A stretch of 64,000 bases of DNA from Arenicola marina (GCA_964019135.1 OZ025265.1:23845143-23909142); one strand, 5' to 3'. Positions 11,880 to 25,353 are shown, numbered from the stretch's first letter. Notes: generated by a model not told the origin, from the sequence alone. Program-made: numbers and translations.

Positions 11880-13450
11880 AATTTCACAAAATCCGCTCAG
11901 TCGGGGCATTTTACCGCTAATTCCACCCGGTCAGGACGTTTTACCGCCAAAATCCGCCCGGAAGGGGTAAATTTGTCAGAAGACCCGCTTTATGAACGCA
12001 TATTTTCAGAGCCCCCCCCCCCCCCCACTATCTTGGGTCGCAAGTTTTAAAGTTACTCATCCAGCTATATTTTTCTGGAAAAATGTCAAAACTATTTGAT
12101 GTATTTTTATATTCTTAGCATAGAAGTACACCTATTGTATCCAATAACAACCCAGATATGTTGTTAATGTTCTTTTTTGAGCAAAATTAGTGCATCCCAT
12201 ATGAAAAAGTATGGCTTTCTTGCGTATTACGTCATCGGAATATGCACATTGCAGCAGTTTCAAACCTTTCATCATGCGATGACAGATCTATTTCTCATGA
12301 AGGTCACATTTACAGTCAGACTGTGTTCTAAATGTGTTTCCAAAATATTTCGGAAACATAATTTAGGTAAAATATGGTGGCATGAGCAGCTTTAAATATC
12401 CGCTCTATAGGGGTTTCTATTTCATCACAGATGTCCACTTTCTCTGGCATCAAAACACCCGCGCCACCGAGCAACCCCCCTCCACCCGCCCCACCATATT
12501 TATATAATAGTGCCCCCCCCCCCTCGGGACATGCTTCCGGTGTGCTGTACTTTTCACATATAGAATCGAAGCAGTATACGTTTCCTGTGACATGATAAAA
12601 ACTTGAACCGTTTGGCGAGATATCATTCTGTTTTCACTTATCACGATATCAACTAGAATATATAGTTAAGAACTGCAATTTTCAAGGAAAAAATCCGTCG
12701 CACATAAGAGAGAAATTACGGAATTCAGCTTCCGGGATTCAGAGACAAAAGGCGAAAAAAGGGGTCATTTGGGCGGCACGTATGTATATACCGAACTACT
12801 TAAATGAATGGTACCCCCCCCCCCCCACCACCTTTCCTGAACTCTTGTATCCGCCACTAAAAGTGGCACCATATCCGTTTAGAAATTCACTGAAGAGAGA
12901 GAGGTCGCTAACAAACCCCCAAAGAGACACACAAATGTCAAAAACAGAAACGTACCCTTAAAATCCTCCCTTTACGGCAAAGCGGGGGGGGGGGGCTGCC
13001 ACCCATTCATCTCTTATCCTAAGGCCATGACGGGCAGATGCAGATCCAGTGGGATACGGGTCTTCGGGATCCGGACCTAGCGCCAGTTCTGTGGCTGTAG
13101 GACTAGCGAAAATCTGACAAGCGGCCCGACTTTCGCTCGTCTTGCAGCCACAGAACTGGTGCCAGTCTGGACCCACCCCCCAACATCTTTTCGAGTGCGA
13201 GGATGCGCTTTTTCAATGGTAACTGTACGCCATCGATGATGAGCCCCCCCCCCCCCCACCCCCCCTCTCCTTTCTTCTACTGAAACCCAAATATCCTTTT
13301 GTGGCCGACCCCAGATCTGTCAAAGATTTAAAGATGCCCGCCCCCAGATCTGTCTAAGAGTTAAAGATGCGTCCCCCCCCCCACCCCCCAACGGTTGTAA
13401 GAATTCCGCATCTTCCCCTGCCCCGTCGTAAGAATTTTTAAAAACCCGCC
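11880..13450. repeat. degenerate dispersed repeat with poly-C tracts
   Basis: Several diverged blocks share phrases such as 'ccgcccggaaggggt', 'gtcgcaagttttaaa' and 'ccgctctataggg', each followed or preceded by a C run (near 12,007, 12,519, 12,811, 12,984, 13,243 and 13,373). The same phrases recur at 35,230-36,110, inside the MAGUK gene. This looks like an old dispersed repeat whose copies end in poly-C, but I cannot delimit the element. Confidence 0.45.
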
Positions 13451-13711
13451 ATCCTAAAATAGTTTTTTCAACTTCCTGGATCCCCGCCTGGTCAGCCTGT
13501 TATCTTTCACCCTGTATAACTTACTTATCCGAAACGTCGGAGATAAACAAAATATCCACAATATTATAAGTTGATCCATCAGCATTGAATTCAAGATCAA
13601 ATCCAGGACACAAATTAATCCGTGTGCAGCCAGATACCTGACGTACTCGATCAGTGGCGATCCAGTTGTTTAGTCACGGAGAATTTCAGCGTCGCCAGAC
13701 CAGTCATGCGA

Positions 13712-13967
13712 AAATGGTATATATACTCATGGAAAAAAGAAACGCACCACTTGTTATAGAAGTCATATTTAAATACCAGAGGTATGGTCAAATAACTGAC
13801 ACAAGTAAAATTCGGTCAAAACAAGCAAGAACTTCAAAATGCCAGAACTTTGCATAGGCCTAATGGCATGCAAAAGGGAAGTTATTAATTTCGTATATAT
13901 GGCTTGAGAAAACAATATATGACAACATTAAAAGTGGTGCGTTTCTTTTTTCTGCGAGTATATGCCA
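13712..13967. mobile_element. MITE with about 50-bp terminal inverted repeats
   Basis: The left arm (about 13,715-13,770) includes 'gaaaaaagaaacgcaccact'. The right arm (about 13,912-13,965) is its reverse complement with a few mismatches. The interior of about 140 bp has no gene. The inverted-repeat structure without a transposase is what supports the call. Confidence 0.65.
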
Positions 13968-14424
13968 GAACCGAGCAATGGCGTCAAACTGACTGCGCAA
14001 GCAACCCCGAGCAGACATGGGTGGGGGTGGGAGTGGGGAGGGAGTGTGGGATGGGGGGACTGTGTGGTGGTGGGTGGAACGGGGACGGTCCAGCGGCGCG
14101 ACGACTGATCTCTGCATGACCTACTTACAGAAGTCGCTCTGAATACAGTGGTGAAACTGTTACCCTAAAATTTCGTTATGAAATACGTTATAAATTTACT
14201 CTAAGATAACAGCAGTTATGAAGCCCTTTCAACCGGAGATTTTACTCCATGACGAAGACACCATGCCGTCCTCTCCTTATCTCACCCACAGGCGCACCGA
14301 GCATGTTTCCCAGTATCGCCTACCGTCTGTTTAACTATCTCACATTCAGGGATATATGTAAATGCCCGCACTTTGAGGCGCATGGCCGTTGATGTGTGTT
14401 GTTGAGAGGATACAAAACAATAGC

Positions 14425-14600
14425 GATTTCCCGATTCACGGTTTTTTACTATACAGTTCGCAGTTCATGATAAATAAAAATCCTTGATCACGATGGTAGG
14501 CTTATATACTCAGTTTCCAGTTCACAATAAATAGTTTTTCTGTCATTCCCAGTTCACGGTGAAATACCGAGCACTTTCCTGAGGACCGGATCCACCATCT
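14425..14600. repeat. dispersed repeat, copy 1
   Basis: Shares the ordered phrases 'cgatttcccg', 'cagttcac', 'cccagtt(c/t)acggtgaaat' and a terminal 'gaggac'-like segment with 24,957-25,125. Both copies run into a C-rich tract. The family is unknown. Confidence 0.5.
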
Positions 14601-14814
14601 TTTTTGTGGACCAACCTCATGTTGCCCCCCCCCCCCACCCCCCACCCAATTTAAAAGGCTATATATCCGTGCATGAATTCACGAACGTCATGAACTCAAG
14701 AATTTCATGAATTCAATAATTTCATGAATTCACGAATATTGAAGTTCACATGCAGTTAAATGCAAAACCCATATGCGAAGAATGAAGAAGGCCGTATTGT
14801 GCACATACGGGTTA

Positions 14815-14968
14815 AACGAGGATAAAGAACTTCCTGGTGTGATGAAGGATGCGTGGATGAAATATGTCAAATGAATGCAGATAACGCGCACATACCCGTG
14901 TTCAAACCTACGACCTATTGATCTGTGGTATTGTGCCCTAACCATTAACCAATACACCATGGAAGCCC
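14815..14968 (-). mobile_element. tRNA-derived SINE, family B
   Basis: Shares 'gatgaaggatg(c/a)(g/a)tggatgaaa' and the reversed B box with its flank 'cctacgacctattgatctg' with the copy at 57,448-57,592. The head reads on the minus strand. The B box is degenerate (reverse complement of 'gttcaaacc'). Confidence 0.6.
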
Positions 14969-15399
14969 TACTAAAAGGACCATATACAGTGGGTGGCATC
15001 TGCATACGGGGGGGGGGGGGGCACGTTGCCCATTTATTTAGCATTCGTGTCCACAAAAGCGGCCTCCAAAAAGAAATATTGCGATGCGAGGGGATGTTTG
15101 TGGGGAGGGGTACACAGTATGTGCACTCTCGGCCCTAAATGGGGGCGGCCCGGTCCGGGGGCCGGGTCGCCCCCCCCCCCCCTGGATCCGCCCCTGGGTG
15201 TTAAAAGTTCATCATGTAATGTTGTAGCCTGCGTGCCTCCCCCATCGTGTAAGCCGCCCGCCCGCCCGCTGTGGGACCCAGTGTCTCGCCTCATGTTGTG
15301 TGGCTATATCTGTGTGGGTAGTTTGCTCTCCCAACACTCCAGTGACGAGTGAGGATGCCACGGGGGTGATGTGCTCGTGTGTGAAGGACTCTCACACCC

Positions 15400-16460
15400 T
15401 CCGCGGCCTGAGGGACTGGGGGAAAGGGGGGGGGGGCATGAAAGGTGCGGGTTTGAGAGAGATGCGGGGGATGGAGGTTACTGGCCAGGGAAACAGAGGG
15501 GAGGATGGGGAGAGGGAGGGGCGGGGGGGTGGGTAGATTCGCGTGATTGTTCGGGATGGAGTACGTGGGGGTGGGGATGAGCAGACGGTGGGAGACTAGG
15601 GGGGAGGCGGGCTTACTGCGAAGCGTAGGAAGGAGATGGTGGAGACAGGGGCAGAGATAGGGACTGGAGGGAAAGAAACAGGGAGGGGGTTGGTGGGGAT
15701 GGTGGCGTGGACGTTTTGAGGTGTCACTGATGACGAGATGGACGGATGCCAGTGTTGTTTAGAATCGACCTTGACACTTGGAGGGGGTGTGGGGGGGGGG
15801 GGTAGGAGGGGTGATGCGGGGCTCGTGGGGGTGGATGGGGGTTAGAGAATGGAAATACCATAGTGGATTACTCGGCCCCCGTACCATCATCTAGCCCCCC
15901 CTCACCCCCTCTCACATCCTGTTTATCCTCCCCAACACATCCCCTCATATCGCTAACCACAGAATACCCCTCATATTCCCTCTTATCCACCACCCCACCT
16001 CTACCCAGGTCTCGCCTCTCAACCCCCATCCCAGCGCTCCACCCTGTTGTCCTCGTCCGTGTCTGGGTGCTGGGGGGGTGGGGTGGGGGGGGCGGCATCT
16101 TCTGCCCATCATGCCCACAGACCGGGTACCAAGGTACTGATCCTTCTCGCATCCGCAGACCTGGCACCTAGGGAAAGCGAGGTTGGTGGGGGTGGGAGTG
16201 GGGGAGGGGGGTGGGGGGTGGGGGTTGAGCAGCGAGGATGAAGGGGAGGGGAGCAACGAGGGTGGGTGGTGGGGGCTGTGGGTGAGAACAACCAGGAGGA
16301 AGGGGATGGGGGGTCGGGCCATGCAAAACTGAAGTGATCGACTATTGCTTTGGCCACGAGTGGAGGTCGGCGTTGGAAGGGGGGGGGGGGATGGAAATCC
16401 TGGGGAGAACGAGACCGAGTACCTGAGAGGGGGTTGTGGGGGGGGGGGGTAGAGATACAC
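15400..16460. repeat. G-rich, then C-rich, then G-rich tract
   Basis: Runs of eight to twelve G occur near 15,425, 15,790, 16,380 and 16,437, with C runs at 15,893-15,915 and 16,528-16,540. The long open frames here on both strands follow the skew. I saw no splice-bounded exon of recognisable family. Confidence 0.5.
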
Positions 16461-16544
16461 TCGTGGCCTATGGCACTGCTGCTGTTCCTCTCGTCTCGTT
16501 GCAAACAGCGACCACGTGGGTAACCAAGACCCCCCCCCCCCCCC

Positions 16545-17500
16545 TCTTCCCGAACGCCTGTCGGTGGCCACTGGTGGCTGCATGTGGCTGTGGTTGGTGG
16601 CTGTGGCCATGCCAGCAGGCTTCCCGCCGCCTATACAACACTGGAAATATAACATCCAGACATCCTCGCCTCGCGGGGAACCCCTGCTACCTATTACCAA
16701 CCAAAGCCAAATGCCATGGCGCACAAGTTTCCTGGCACTGAAGCAACCTGTTCCCGGGGATATTACATCTGCAATCCCGGTTACTCGATAGCTCAGCCCT
16801 CGGAGTTGTCGGCAGAGGAACGCGAGCGTTTCCTGATAGCATCTACTCTAGAATCAAGGGCCCCCGTCGGCATATCGGGCTCACCATCAAAACGGAGCAA
16901 AAAACTTTCCCCCCAATACAGGGAGCGATGTGTGCCATGTTATAGAGCGAGATTCAGTGTTGTTCACTAGCTCCGCCGGCTCGACGGCAAGACGGAGGCT
17001 TGTGTTGCTGGATACACGTGTCTGCATATGTAAACCTGTATCTGGGTGGTATAATCACCATGACAACGCGCCGGTCAGACCCCCATCGGACGCCCCAACG
17101 TGTTGAACAAACAAGGGGTTGTTTTGCGTCTATTGCTTTTGTACTTTGTACGACACAACGCGTTGCCATGGAGACGCCGAGAGACAGCCGGTATATAATA
17201 TCTGACACGTACATGACAACAACCCAGTTTTCTAATAATAATTACAGCGCGGATATCCAGCTTTCTGGGTTAAATACCATACAGTGAGTCAGTGATTCTC
17301 GTGCGCTGAGCACGTGCGTGTCAGCCGCCCGCACACACCGCGTTGAACAGTCTCCATGCCGCGAATACAAGACTGAACCCTCAGCCCGGGGCAGGGATGA
17401 CAGAACCAATATTTGCCGAGAGTCCTGAACGCTGACACAGATCCTATACAGTGTGGAATAGACCGACGCGGTCTCTGTTGAACCCGATGCGAGCTTCATG
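16545..17500. other. intergenic, nothing recognised
   Basis: A plus-strand open frame at 16,716-16,970 has a fairly protein-like composition (acidic then basic stretches), but no domain, splice site or codon signal that I can defend. No RNA gene was seen. Confidence 0.3.
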
Positions 17501-17504
17501 GTGG

Positions 17505-17775
17505 GCGGATTATCGTGATATCAAATGTCGTCAGACGGATTATCGTGATATCAAATGTCGTCAGACGGATTATCGTCATATCAATGTCGTTATTCAGATT
17601 ATCACGTTATCACTACTGGTAGATGGTGTATCGCGCTATCAACACCGGTAGATGGATTATCGCGATATCCCTGCCGAAAGACGGACGGGTTATCAAATTA
17701 TCAATAGCGGTGGATGGATTATCGAGATATCAATGTCGGTAGATGGATTACCCCGTTATCACTACCAAGCTCCCC
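17505..17775. repeat. about 30-bp tandem array 'gattatcgtgatatcaa'
   Basis: Roughly nine degenerate units containing 'agacggattatcgtgatatc' or 'agatggattatcgcgatatc'. Isolated related units recur at 18,190-18,260. Each unit carries a short imperfect palindrome around GATATC. Confidence 0.75.
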
Positions 17776-18269
17776 GCACGGTGGCGCTACGCAAGCTCTG
17801 CTTTTACCGTTGCTGTCGGCCGGGAGCAAATTTCAAGATTGTTGAAAAATGGTCAAACCAGCTGTAATTTCTTGCAACATTATGGTTTTCAAGAATAAGA
17901 CATAAAAATAACGAGCTTTGTGTTTTTAATACAGCAAAAACATCTTGTACCCGTTCGAAAAACTTATAATTGTGAAAAGACTCTTTCTTTTCATCACCTG
18001 ATTTCATGTGTTATTAGGCTTAGGCTGGGTCCCAGCACTAACTTGTAGAAATGCGCGACGCCTTTTTCCTATCAATTTGCGCAGCGCCCCCCTGGCGAGC
18101 GAGTGTGAAAATGCATTGAGGACGTAGGCGACCACAGAGCTATAATGGAGCCCTAGCGGAGTGAGTCGAAGGCAGAGACTGTATCACTACCTGTAGACGT
18201 ATCATCCAGATATTAATGCCGGTAGATGGATTATTGCGATATCACTACCGCATAGACGGATTATCGAAT

Positions 18270-18950
18270 GTAGACTGATTTTTGCGAAATCGGACAATCG
18301 GATGAGATGCAAGGATAGGAAGGGAGAGGAGAGGATAGAGGCTGTAACTCGAAGAAAATGACTTGATACCGGGTGGAACGCGACCAGTGTAAAGATGGGT
18401 AGTCACAAAAGGTAAACAAGAACATATGTCATCAGTAGCATTTTGATTTCTCTGCACCAGAGTCCGTATTATAGTGGTATCATGACTACGGGCAGTGGAA
18501 GTCGGGTGGTCGTAATATTTCATTTATATTGTATCTTGACTTTTACCTTTACATCTTTGTAACAATTTTTTTACAATTTATTGTATTTTTCATTTCACTT
18601 TTTTACGTTTTTCTTGAAGTTGACATTATTTCTGTATTTTTACTTGCCCTTCGTACTTTTGAGCTTTCGCTCCTCGTACTTATGCGGTACTTTGGAACAA
18701 TCCAAAACAGAAAAAGCCGACCCTTCTCTTATCCCCCACGTTGTCAAATAGCTCTTCCATCAGCAAATATGGGACTTATTATTATGCATTGACCTTGGGT
18801 ATACATACCACTAGTCGATGCTCCCTGTATCTCGTCCCTCACCTCCGCATCTAGCTCACTCAATCATGTTTCTCCTGGCCCGATGGGTCACATGCCCCCC
18901 CCCCCCTCTCCCCACATCGCCAGTGCCCCCCGCCCCCGGCCGGATATATC
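18270..18950. other. intergenic, nothing recognised
   Basis: AT-rich DNA at 18,525-18,660, then a C run at 18,895-18,907. No gene seen. Confidence 0.35.
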
Positions 18951-18954
18951 CCGG

Positions 18955-21900
18955 CCCGATAGATCACCAGTGCCCCCCTCGCTCCACATAGATCATCAGC
19001 GCCCCCCTCTCTGCACATAGATCATCAGCGCCGCCCTCTCTGCACATAGATCATCAGCGCCCCCCCTCTCTCCACATAGATCATCAGTGCCCCTTCTCTC
19101 CACATAGATCACCAGTGCCGCCCTCTCTCCCCATAGATCGCCAGTGCCCCCCTCTCTCCACATAGATCATCAGTGCCCCTTCTCTCCACATAGATCATCA
19201 GTGCCCCTTCTCTCCACATAGATCACCAGTGCCCCTTCTCTCCACATAGATCATCAGCGCCCCCCTCTCTGCACATAGATCATCAGTGCCCCCCTCTCTC
19301 CACATAGATCGCCAGTGCCCACTCTCTCCACATAGATCATCAGTGCCCCCCTCTCTCCACATAGATCATCAGTGCCCCCCTCTCTCCACATATATCATCA
19401 GTGCCCCCCTCTCTCCGCATAGATCATCAGTGCCCCCCTCTCCACATATATCATCAGTGCCCCCCTCTCTCCACATATATCATCAGTGCCCCCCTCTCTC
19501 CGCATAGATCATCAGTGCCCTCCTCTCTGCACATAGATCATCAGTGCCCCCCTCTCTCCACATAGATCATCAGTGCCCCCCTCTCTCCACATATATCATC
19601 AGTGCCCCCTCTCTCCACATATATCATCAGTGCCCCCCTCTCTCCACATAGATCATCAGTGCCCCCCTCTCTCCGCATAGATCATCAGTGCCCCCCTCTC
19701 TGCACATAGATCATCAGCGCCCCCTCTCTGCACATAGATCATCAGTGCTCCCCTCTCTCCACATAGTCATCAGTGCCCCCCTCTCTCCACATAGATCATC
19801 AGTGCCCCCCTCTCTCCACATATATCATCAGTGCCCTCCTCTCTCCACATAGATCATCAGTGCCCCCCTCTCTCCACATATATCATCAGTGCCCCCCTCT
19901 CTCCGCATAGATCATCAGTGCCCCCCTCTCTCCACATAGTCATCAGTGCCCCCCCCCTCTCTCCACATAGATCATCAGCGCCCCCCTCTCTGCACATAGA
20001 TCATCAGTGCTCCCCTCTCTCCACATAGTCATCAGTGCCCCCCTCTCTCCACATAGATCATCAGTGCCCCCCTCTCTCCACATATATCATCAGTGCCCCC
20101 CTCTCTCCACATATATCATCAGTGCCCCCCTCTCTCCACATATATCATCAGTGCCCCCCTCTCTCCACATAGATCATCAGTGCCCCCCTCTCTCCACATA
20201 GTCATCAGTGCCCCCCTCTCTCCACATAGATCATCAGTGCCCCCCCCCTCTCTCCACATAGATCATCAGTGCCCCCCTCTCTCCACATATATCATCAGTG
20301 CCCCCCTCTCTCCACATAGTCATCAGTGCCCCCCTCTCTCCGCATAGTCATCAGTGCCCCCCTCTCTCCACATAGATCATCAGTGCCCCCCCCCCCTCTC
20401 TCCACATAGATCATCAGTGCCCCCCTCTCTCCACATATATCATCAGTGCCCCCCTCTCTCCACGTAGTCATCAGTGCCCCCCTCTCTCCACATAGTCATC
20501 AGTGCCCCCCTCTCTCCACATAGTCATCAGTGCCCCCCCCCTCTCTCCACATAGATCATCAGTGCCCCCCCCTCTCTCCACATAGATCATCAGTGCCCCT
20601 TCTCTCCACATAGATCACCAGTGCCGCCCTCTCTCCCCATAGATCGCCAGTGCCCCCCTCTCTCCACATAGATCATCAGTGCCCCTTCTCTCCACATAGA
20701 TCATCAGTGCCCCTTCTCTCCACATAGATCACCAGTGCCCCTTCTCTCCACATAGATCATCAGCGCCCCCCTCTCTGCACATAGATCATCAGTGCCCCCC
20801 TCTCTCCACATAGATCGCCAGTGCCCACTCTCTCCACATAGATCATCAGTGCCCCCCTCTCTCCACATAGATCATCAGTGCCCCCCTCTCTCCACATATA
20901 TCATCAGTGCCCCCCTCTCTCCGCATAGATCATCAGTGCCCCCCTCTCCACATATCTCATCAGTGCCCCCCTCTCTCCACATATATCATCAGTGCCCCCC
21001 TCTCTCCGCATAGATCATCAGTGCCCCCCTCTCTCCACATATATCATCAGTGCCCCCCTCTCTCCACATATATCATCAGTGCCCCCCTCTCTCCACATAG
21101 ATCATCAGTGCCCCCCTCTCTCCGCATAGATCATCAGTGCCCCCCTCTCTGCACATAGATCATCAGCGCCCCCCTCTCTGCACATACATCATCAGTGCTC
21201 CCCTCTCTCCACATAGTCATCAGTGCCCCCCTCTCTCCACATATATCATCAGTGCCCCCCTCTCTCCACATATATCATCAGTGCCCCCCTCTCTCCACAT
21301 ATATCATCAGTGCCCCCTTCTCTCCACATATATCATCAGTGCCCCCCTCTCTCCACATAGATCATCAGTGCTCCCCTCTCTCCACATAGATCATCAGTGC
21401 CCCCCTCTCTGCACATAGATCATCAGTGCCCCCCTCTCCACATAGATCATCAGTGCCCCCCTCTCTCCACATAGATCATCAGTGCCCCCCTCTCTCCACA
21501 TAGATCATCAGTGGCCCCCTCTCTCCACATAGATCCCCAGTGTCCCCCTCTCTCCACATATATCATCAGTGCCCCACCCCTCTCTCCACATATATCATCA
21601 GTGCCCCCCTCTCTCCACATAGATCATCAGTGCCCCCCTCTCTCCACATAGATCATCAGTGCCCCCCTCTCTCCACATAGATCATCAGTGCCCCCCTCTC
21701 TCCACATAGATCATCAGTGCCCCCCTCTCTCCACATAGATCGCCAGTGCCCCCCTCTCTCCACATAGATCGCTAGTGCCCCCCTCTCTCCACATAGATCA
21801 TCAGTGCCCCCCTCTCTCCACACAGATCAGTGCCCGCCTCTCCACATAGATCATCAGTGCCCCCATCTCTCCACATAGATCATCAGTGCCCCCCTCTCTC

Positions 21901-23555
21901 TCCACATATATCATCAGTGCTCCCCTCTCTCCACATAGATCATCAGTGCTCCCCTCTCTCCACATAGATCATCAGTGCCCCCCTCTCTCCACATAGATCG
22001 CTAGTGCCCCCCTCTCTCCACATAGATCATCAGTGCTCCCCTCTCCCCTCTCCAAACATAGATCGCCAGTGCCCCCACTCTCCACATAGATCGCCAATGC
22101 CGCCTCTCTCCACATAGATCGCCAGCGCCCCCTCTCTCCACATAGGTCGCCAATGCCCCCTCTCTTCACATAGATCGCCAGTGCCCCCTCTCTCCACATA
22201 GATCATCAATGCCCCACCCCTCTCTCCACATATATCATCAGTGCCCCCCTCTCTCTCCACATAGATCATCAGTGCCCCCCTTTCTCCACATAGATCATCA
22301 GTGCCCCCCTCTCCACATAGATCATCAGTGCCCCCTTCTCTCCACATAGATCATCAGTGCCCCCCTCTCTTCACATAGATCGCCAGTGTCCCCCTCTCTC
22401 CACATAGATCATCAATGCCCCACCCCTCTCTCCACATAGATCATCAGTGCCCCCCTCTCTCCACATAGATCATCAGTGCCCCCCTCTCTCCACATAGATC
22501 GCCAGTGTCCCCCTCTCTCCACATAGATCATCAGTGCCCCCCTCTCTCCACATAGATCATCAGTGCCCCCCTCTCTCCACATAGATCGCCAATGCCCCCC
22601 TCTCTCCACATAGATCACCAGTGCTCCCCTCTCCACATAGATCATCAGTGCCCCCCTCTCTCCACATAGATCATCAGTGCCCACCTCTCTCCACATAGAT
22701 CATCAGTGCCCCACCCCCCTCTCCACATAGATCATCAGTGCCCCACCCCCCTCTCCACATAGATCATCAGTACCCCCCTCTCTCCACATAGGTCATCAGT
22801 GTCCCCCTCTCTCCACATAGATCATCAGTGCCCCCCTCTCTCCACATAGATCATCAGTGCCCCCCTCTCTCCACATAGATCATCAGTGCCCCCCTCTCTC
22901 CACATAGTCATCAGTGCCCCCCTCTCTCCACATAGATCATCAGTGCCCCCCTCTCTCCACATAGATCATCAGTGCCCCCCTCTCTCCACATAGATCGCCA
23001 GTGTCCCCCTCTCTCCACATAGATCATCAGTGCCCCCCTCTCTCCACATAGATCATCAGTGCCCCCCTCTCTCCACATAGATCGCCAATGCCCCCCTCTC
23101 TCCACATAGATCACCAGTGCTCCCCTCTCCACATAGATCATCAGTGCCCCCCTCTCTCCACATAGATCATCAGTGCCCACCTCTCTCCACATAGATCATC
23201 AGTGCCCCACCCCCCTCTCCACATAGATCATCAGTGCCCCACCCCCCTCTCCACATAGATCATCAGTACCCCCCTCTCTCCACATAGGTCATCAGTGTCC
23301 CCCTCTCTCCACATAGATCATCAGTGCCCCCCTCTCTCCACATAGATCATCAGTGCCCCCCTCTCTCCACATATATCATCAGTGCCCCCCTCTCTCCACA
23401 TAGTCATCAGTGCCCCCCTCTCTCCACATAGATCATCAGTGCCCCCCCCTCTCTCCACATAGATCATCAGTGCCCCCCTCTCTCCACATAGATCATCAGT
23501 GCCCCCCTCTCTCCACATAGTCATCAGTGCCCCCCTCTCTCCACATAGATCGCCC
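18955..23555. repeat. 4.6-kb minisatellite, 29-bp unit, about 155 copies
   Basis: The unit reads 'atcatcagtgcccccctctc' then 'tccacatag', with variants (agatcgcc, cgcatag, tatatcatc, extra Cs). The open frames here, repeating PPLSTYIISAPLSPHRSS-like peptides on the plus strand and GERGALMIYVERGG-like peptides on the minus strand, come from a stop-poor unit and are not genes. Higher-order copies are visible. A block of several hundred bases starting near 19,080 reappears about 1,506 bp downstream (near 20,586), and a block near 22,412 reappears about 499 bp downstream (22,911). Confidence 0.97.
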
Positions 23556-23639
23556 AGCATGCCTTTATTATGCCCCTCTCCCCACCCACCCTCAACCTCC
23601 CGTGCCCCGCCACATGTTCGCCTATAATGACGCCACGAC

Positions 23640-24290
23640 CGGGCGGCACTGGGTCGCCACCCAGCGCCACCCGCCTTCACCATCCATCACCACCCACCAG
23701 CGCCACTCTTCACTACCCACCAGCGCCACCCACCTTCACCATCCATCACCACCCACCTTCACCATCCATCACCACCCACCAGCGCCACCCTTCACTACCC
23801 ACCAGCGCCATCCAACTTCACCACCCATCACCACCCATCACCACCCACCAGCGCCACCCTTCACTACCCACCAGCGCCATCCACCTTCACCACCCATCAC
23901 CACCCATCAACACCTACCAGCGCCACTCTTTACTACCCACCAGGGCCACCCATCTTCACCATCCTTCACTACCCACCAGCGCCACCCACCTTCAGCATCC
24001 ATCACCACCCATCACCACCCACCAGGGCCACCCATCTTCACCATCCTTCACTACCCACCAGCGCCACCCACCTTCAGCATCCATCACCATCCATCACCAC
24101 CCACCAGCGCCACTCTTCACTACGCACCAGCGCCACCCACCTTCAGCATCCATCACCACCCATCACCACCCACCAGCGCCACCCATCTTCACCACCTATC
24201 ACCACCCATCACCACCCATCACCACCCACCAGCGCCACCCATCCCCATCCATCGCCACCCCAACATCGCCAACCAGCGCCACCCACCAAC
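23640..24290. repeat. C-rich degenerate tandem array 'accaccagcgccaccc'
   Basis: Interleaved short units 'caccacccaccagcgccacc' and 'ttcaccatccatcaccaccc'. It adjoins the 29-bp array but is a different sequence. A 288-codon His/Pro/Thr-rich open frame across it is compositional. Confidence 0.85.
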
Positions 24291-24399
24291 GCCCCTTGAT
24301 TCACGATCCCCTATTCAAGGGGCTCGTCCAAATATTACAAACAATTCAATTAACGATGTAAATATTGTAGTTTTCTGTATATATCCGTTTTAATGATGT

Positions 24400-24950
24400 T
24401 TTTTTTTTTGGACTGGGATAACTGCGTCCCCGCCCCCCCCCCCCACACCCTCGCCACCCCACCCCTACCGCCCTTGTGATGTCGCTGACTTGTTACAATT
24501 TGTTACAATGATATTTAACAAGTTGCCCAGATTCAGACCTACATTTAAATATTTACATATTTCCGAAGACTTATTTTGATCGGGGAAAAAAACATGAACG
24601 CGTAACGCCCCCCCCCCCCCCCCCACCCCCTGTTTGGCGGCGTCTGTTCTGGCTCCTGCTATACGAATCCGGAATGCCGCCCGCCTGATACAGGTTTGAA
24701 ATCCTTCTGGATTATCCGCGCTGCTCCATGCTTGTTTGTGTTCTTCGCATTACCGGTCAGAGCTATCAGCGAGATATTATATCAGGCGGGGCTCACGGCG
24801 GGAAAACAAACAAGTTTTGGCTTGCTCAAAACACAGTATCATGGCTTGTCATGCGGGGGATGATGGAGATACCGTGGAGTGGTTTACACAACTTCAAGGT
24901 CGTGTTTCCAGATCACAAGGTCACGATGAGAGAAAAGGAGAACTCCTCGC
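24400..24950. other. intergenic, poly-C tracts only
   Basis: C runs occur near 24,432-24,443 and 24,607-24,624. No exon was identified. The missing first coding exon of the MAGUK gene must lie upstream of 25,970, but nothing here identifies it. Confidence 0.3.
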
Positions 24951-24956
24951 ATATAC

Positions 24957-25125
24957 AGCGATTTCCCGGTTTGCAGTTATTTAATATTGCAATTACCAGT
25001 TCACAAATTATATTAAAGTTCTTCCTCACGACGGTCGGCTAATACCCCATTCTCGGTTCACGAATAATTATATTCCTCATCCCAGTTTACGGTGAAATGA
25101 AAAGCCGATCGGAGAACCTACACCC
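24957..25125. repeat. dispersed repeat, copy 2
   Basis: Shares ordered phrases with 14,425-14,600 (cgatttccc, accagttcac, cccagtttacggtgaaat) and likewise ends at a C-rich tract. Confidence 0.5.
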
Positions 25126-25249
25126 GCCCCCCACCCCCCCAAAAAAATATCCCCATCGCCCAGGTACAAGCTTTAAATAGTCATTAATCAATAATCATTA
25201 ACAATGATTAACTGAACGAGATGGGCCATCAGTGCAGACAGAAACGAGA

Positions 25250-25353
25250 AACGAGGGTTATTACCCCCGGGGGCAACCACTCTTCCCTTCCTCCTCCCAT
25301 TGACTCGATATGACCAGAATTGGTTAAAGCGTTCTGAATATATACAACGATCG
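25250..25353 (+). mobile_element. SINE family A, tail fragment
   Basis: Only the distal half of the element is present: the 'ttacccccgggggcaac' segment, 'ctcttcccttcctcctccca', 'gatatgaccag' and 'taaagcgttctgaatatata'. The tRNA head is missing. Orientation is the same as the 8.2-kb copy. Confidence 0.75.

Noticed and set aside
15945..16724. 259-codon minus-strand frame, Pro/Ser-rich
   Set aside because: Lies in G/C-skewed low-complexity DNA with competing frames on the other strand.
16716..16970. 84-codon frame with protein-like composition, candidate first exon of the MAGUK gene
   Set aside because: It does not resemble MPP3/7 N-termini, and no phase-1 donor was found to join it to 25,970.
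18955..23555. CRISPR array
   Set aside because: Units are contiguous with no unique spacers of fixed length, and the context is an animal genome.
19286..23683. Many open frames of 60-120 codons on both strands in the 29-bp array
   Set aside because: Stop-poor unit repeated in tandem. The peptides are direct translations of the repeat in all frames with no start context, splice sites or unique sequence.
23527..24393. 288-codon His/Pro/Thr-rich open frame
   Set aside because: Compositional consequence of the C-rich array, with a second overlapping frame of equal quality.
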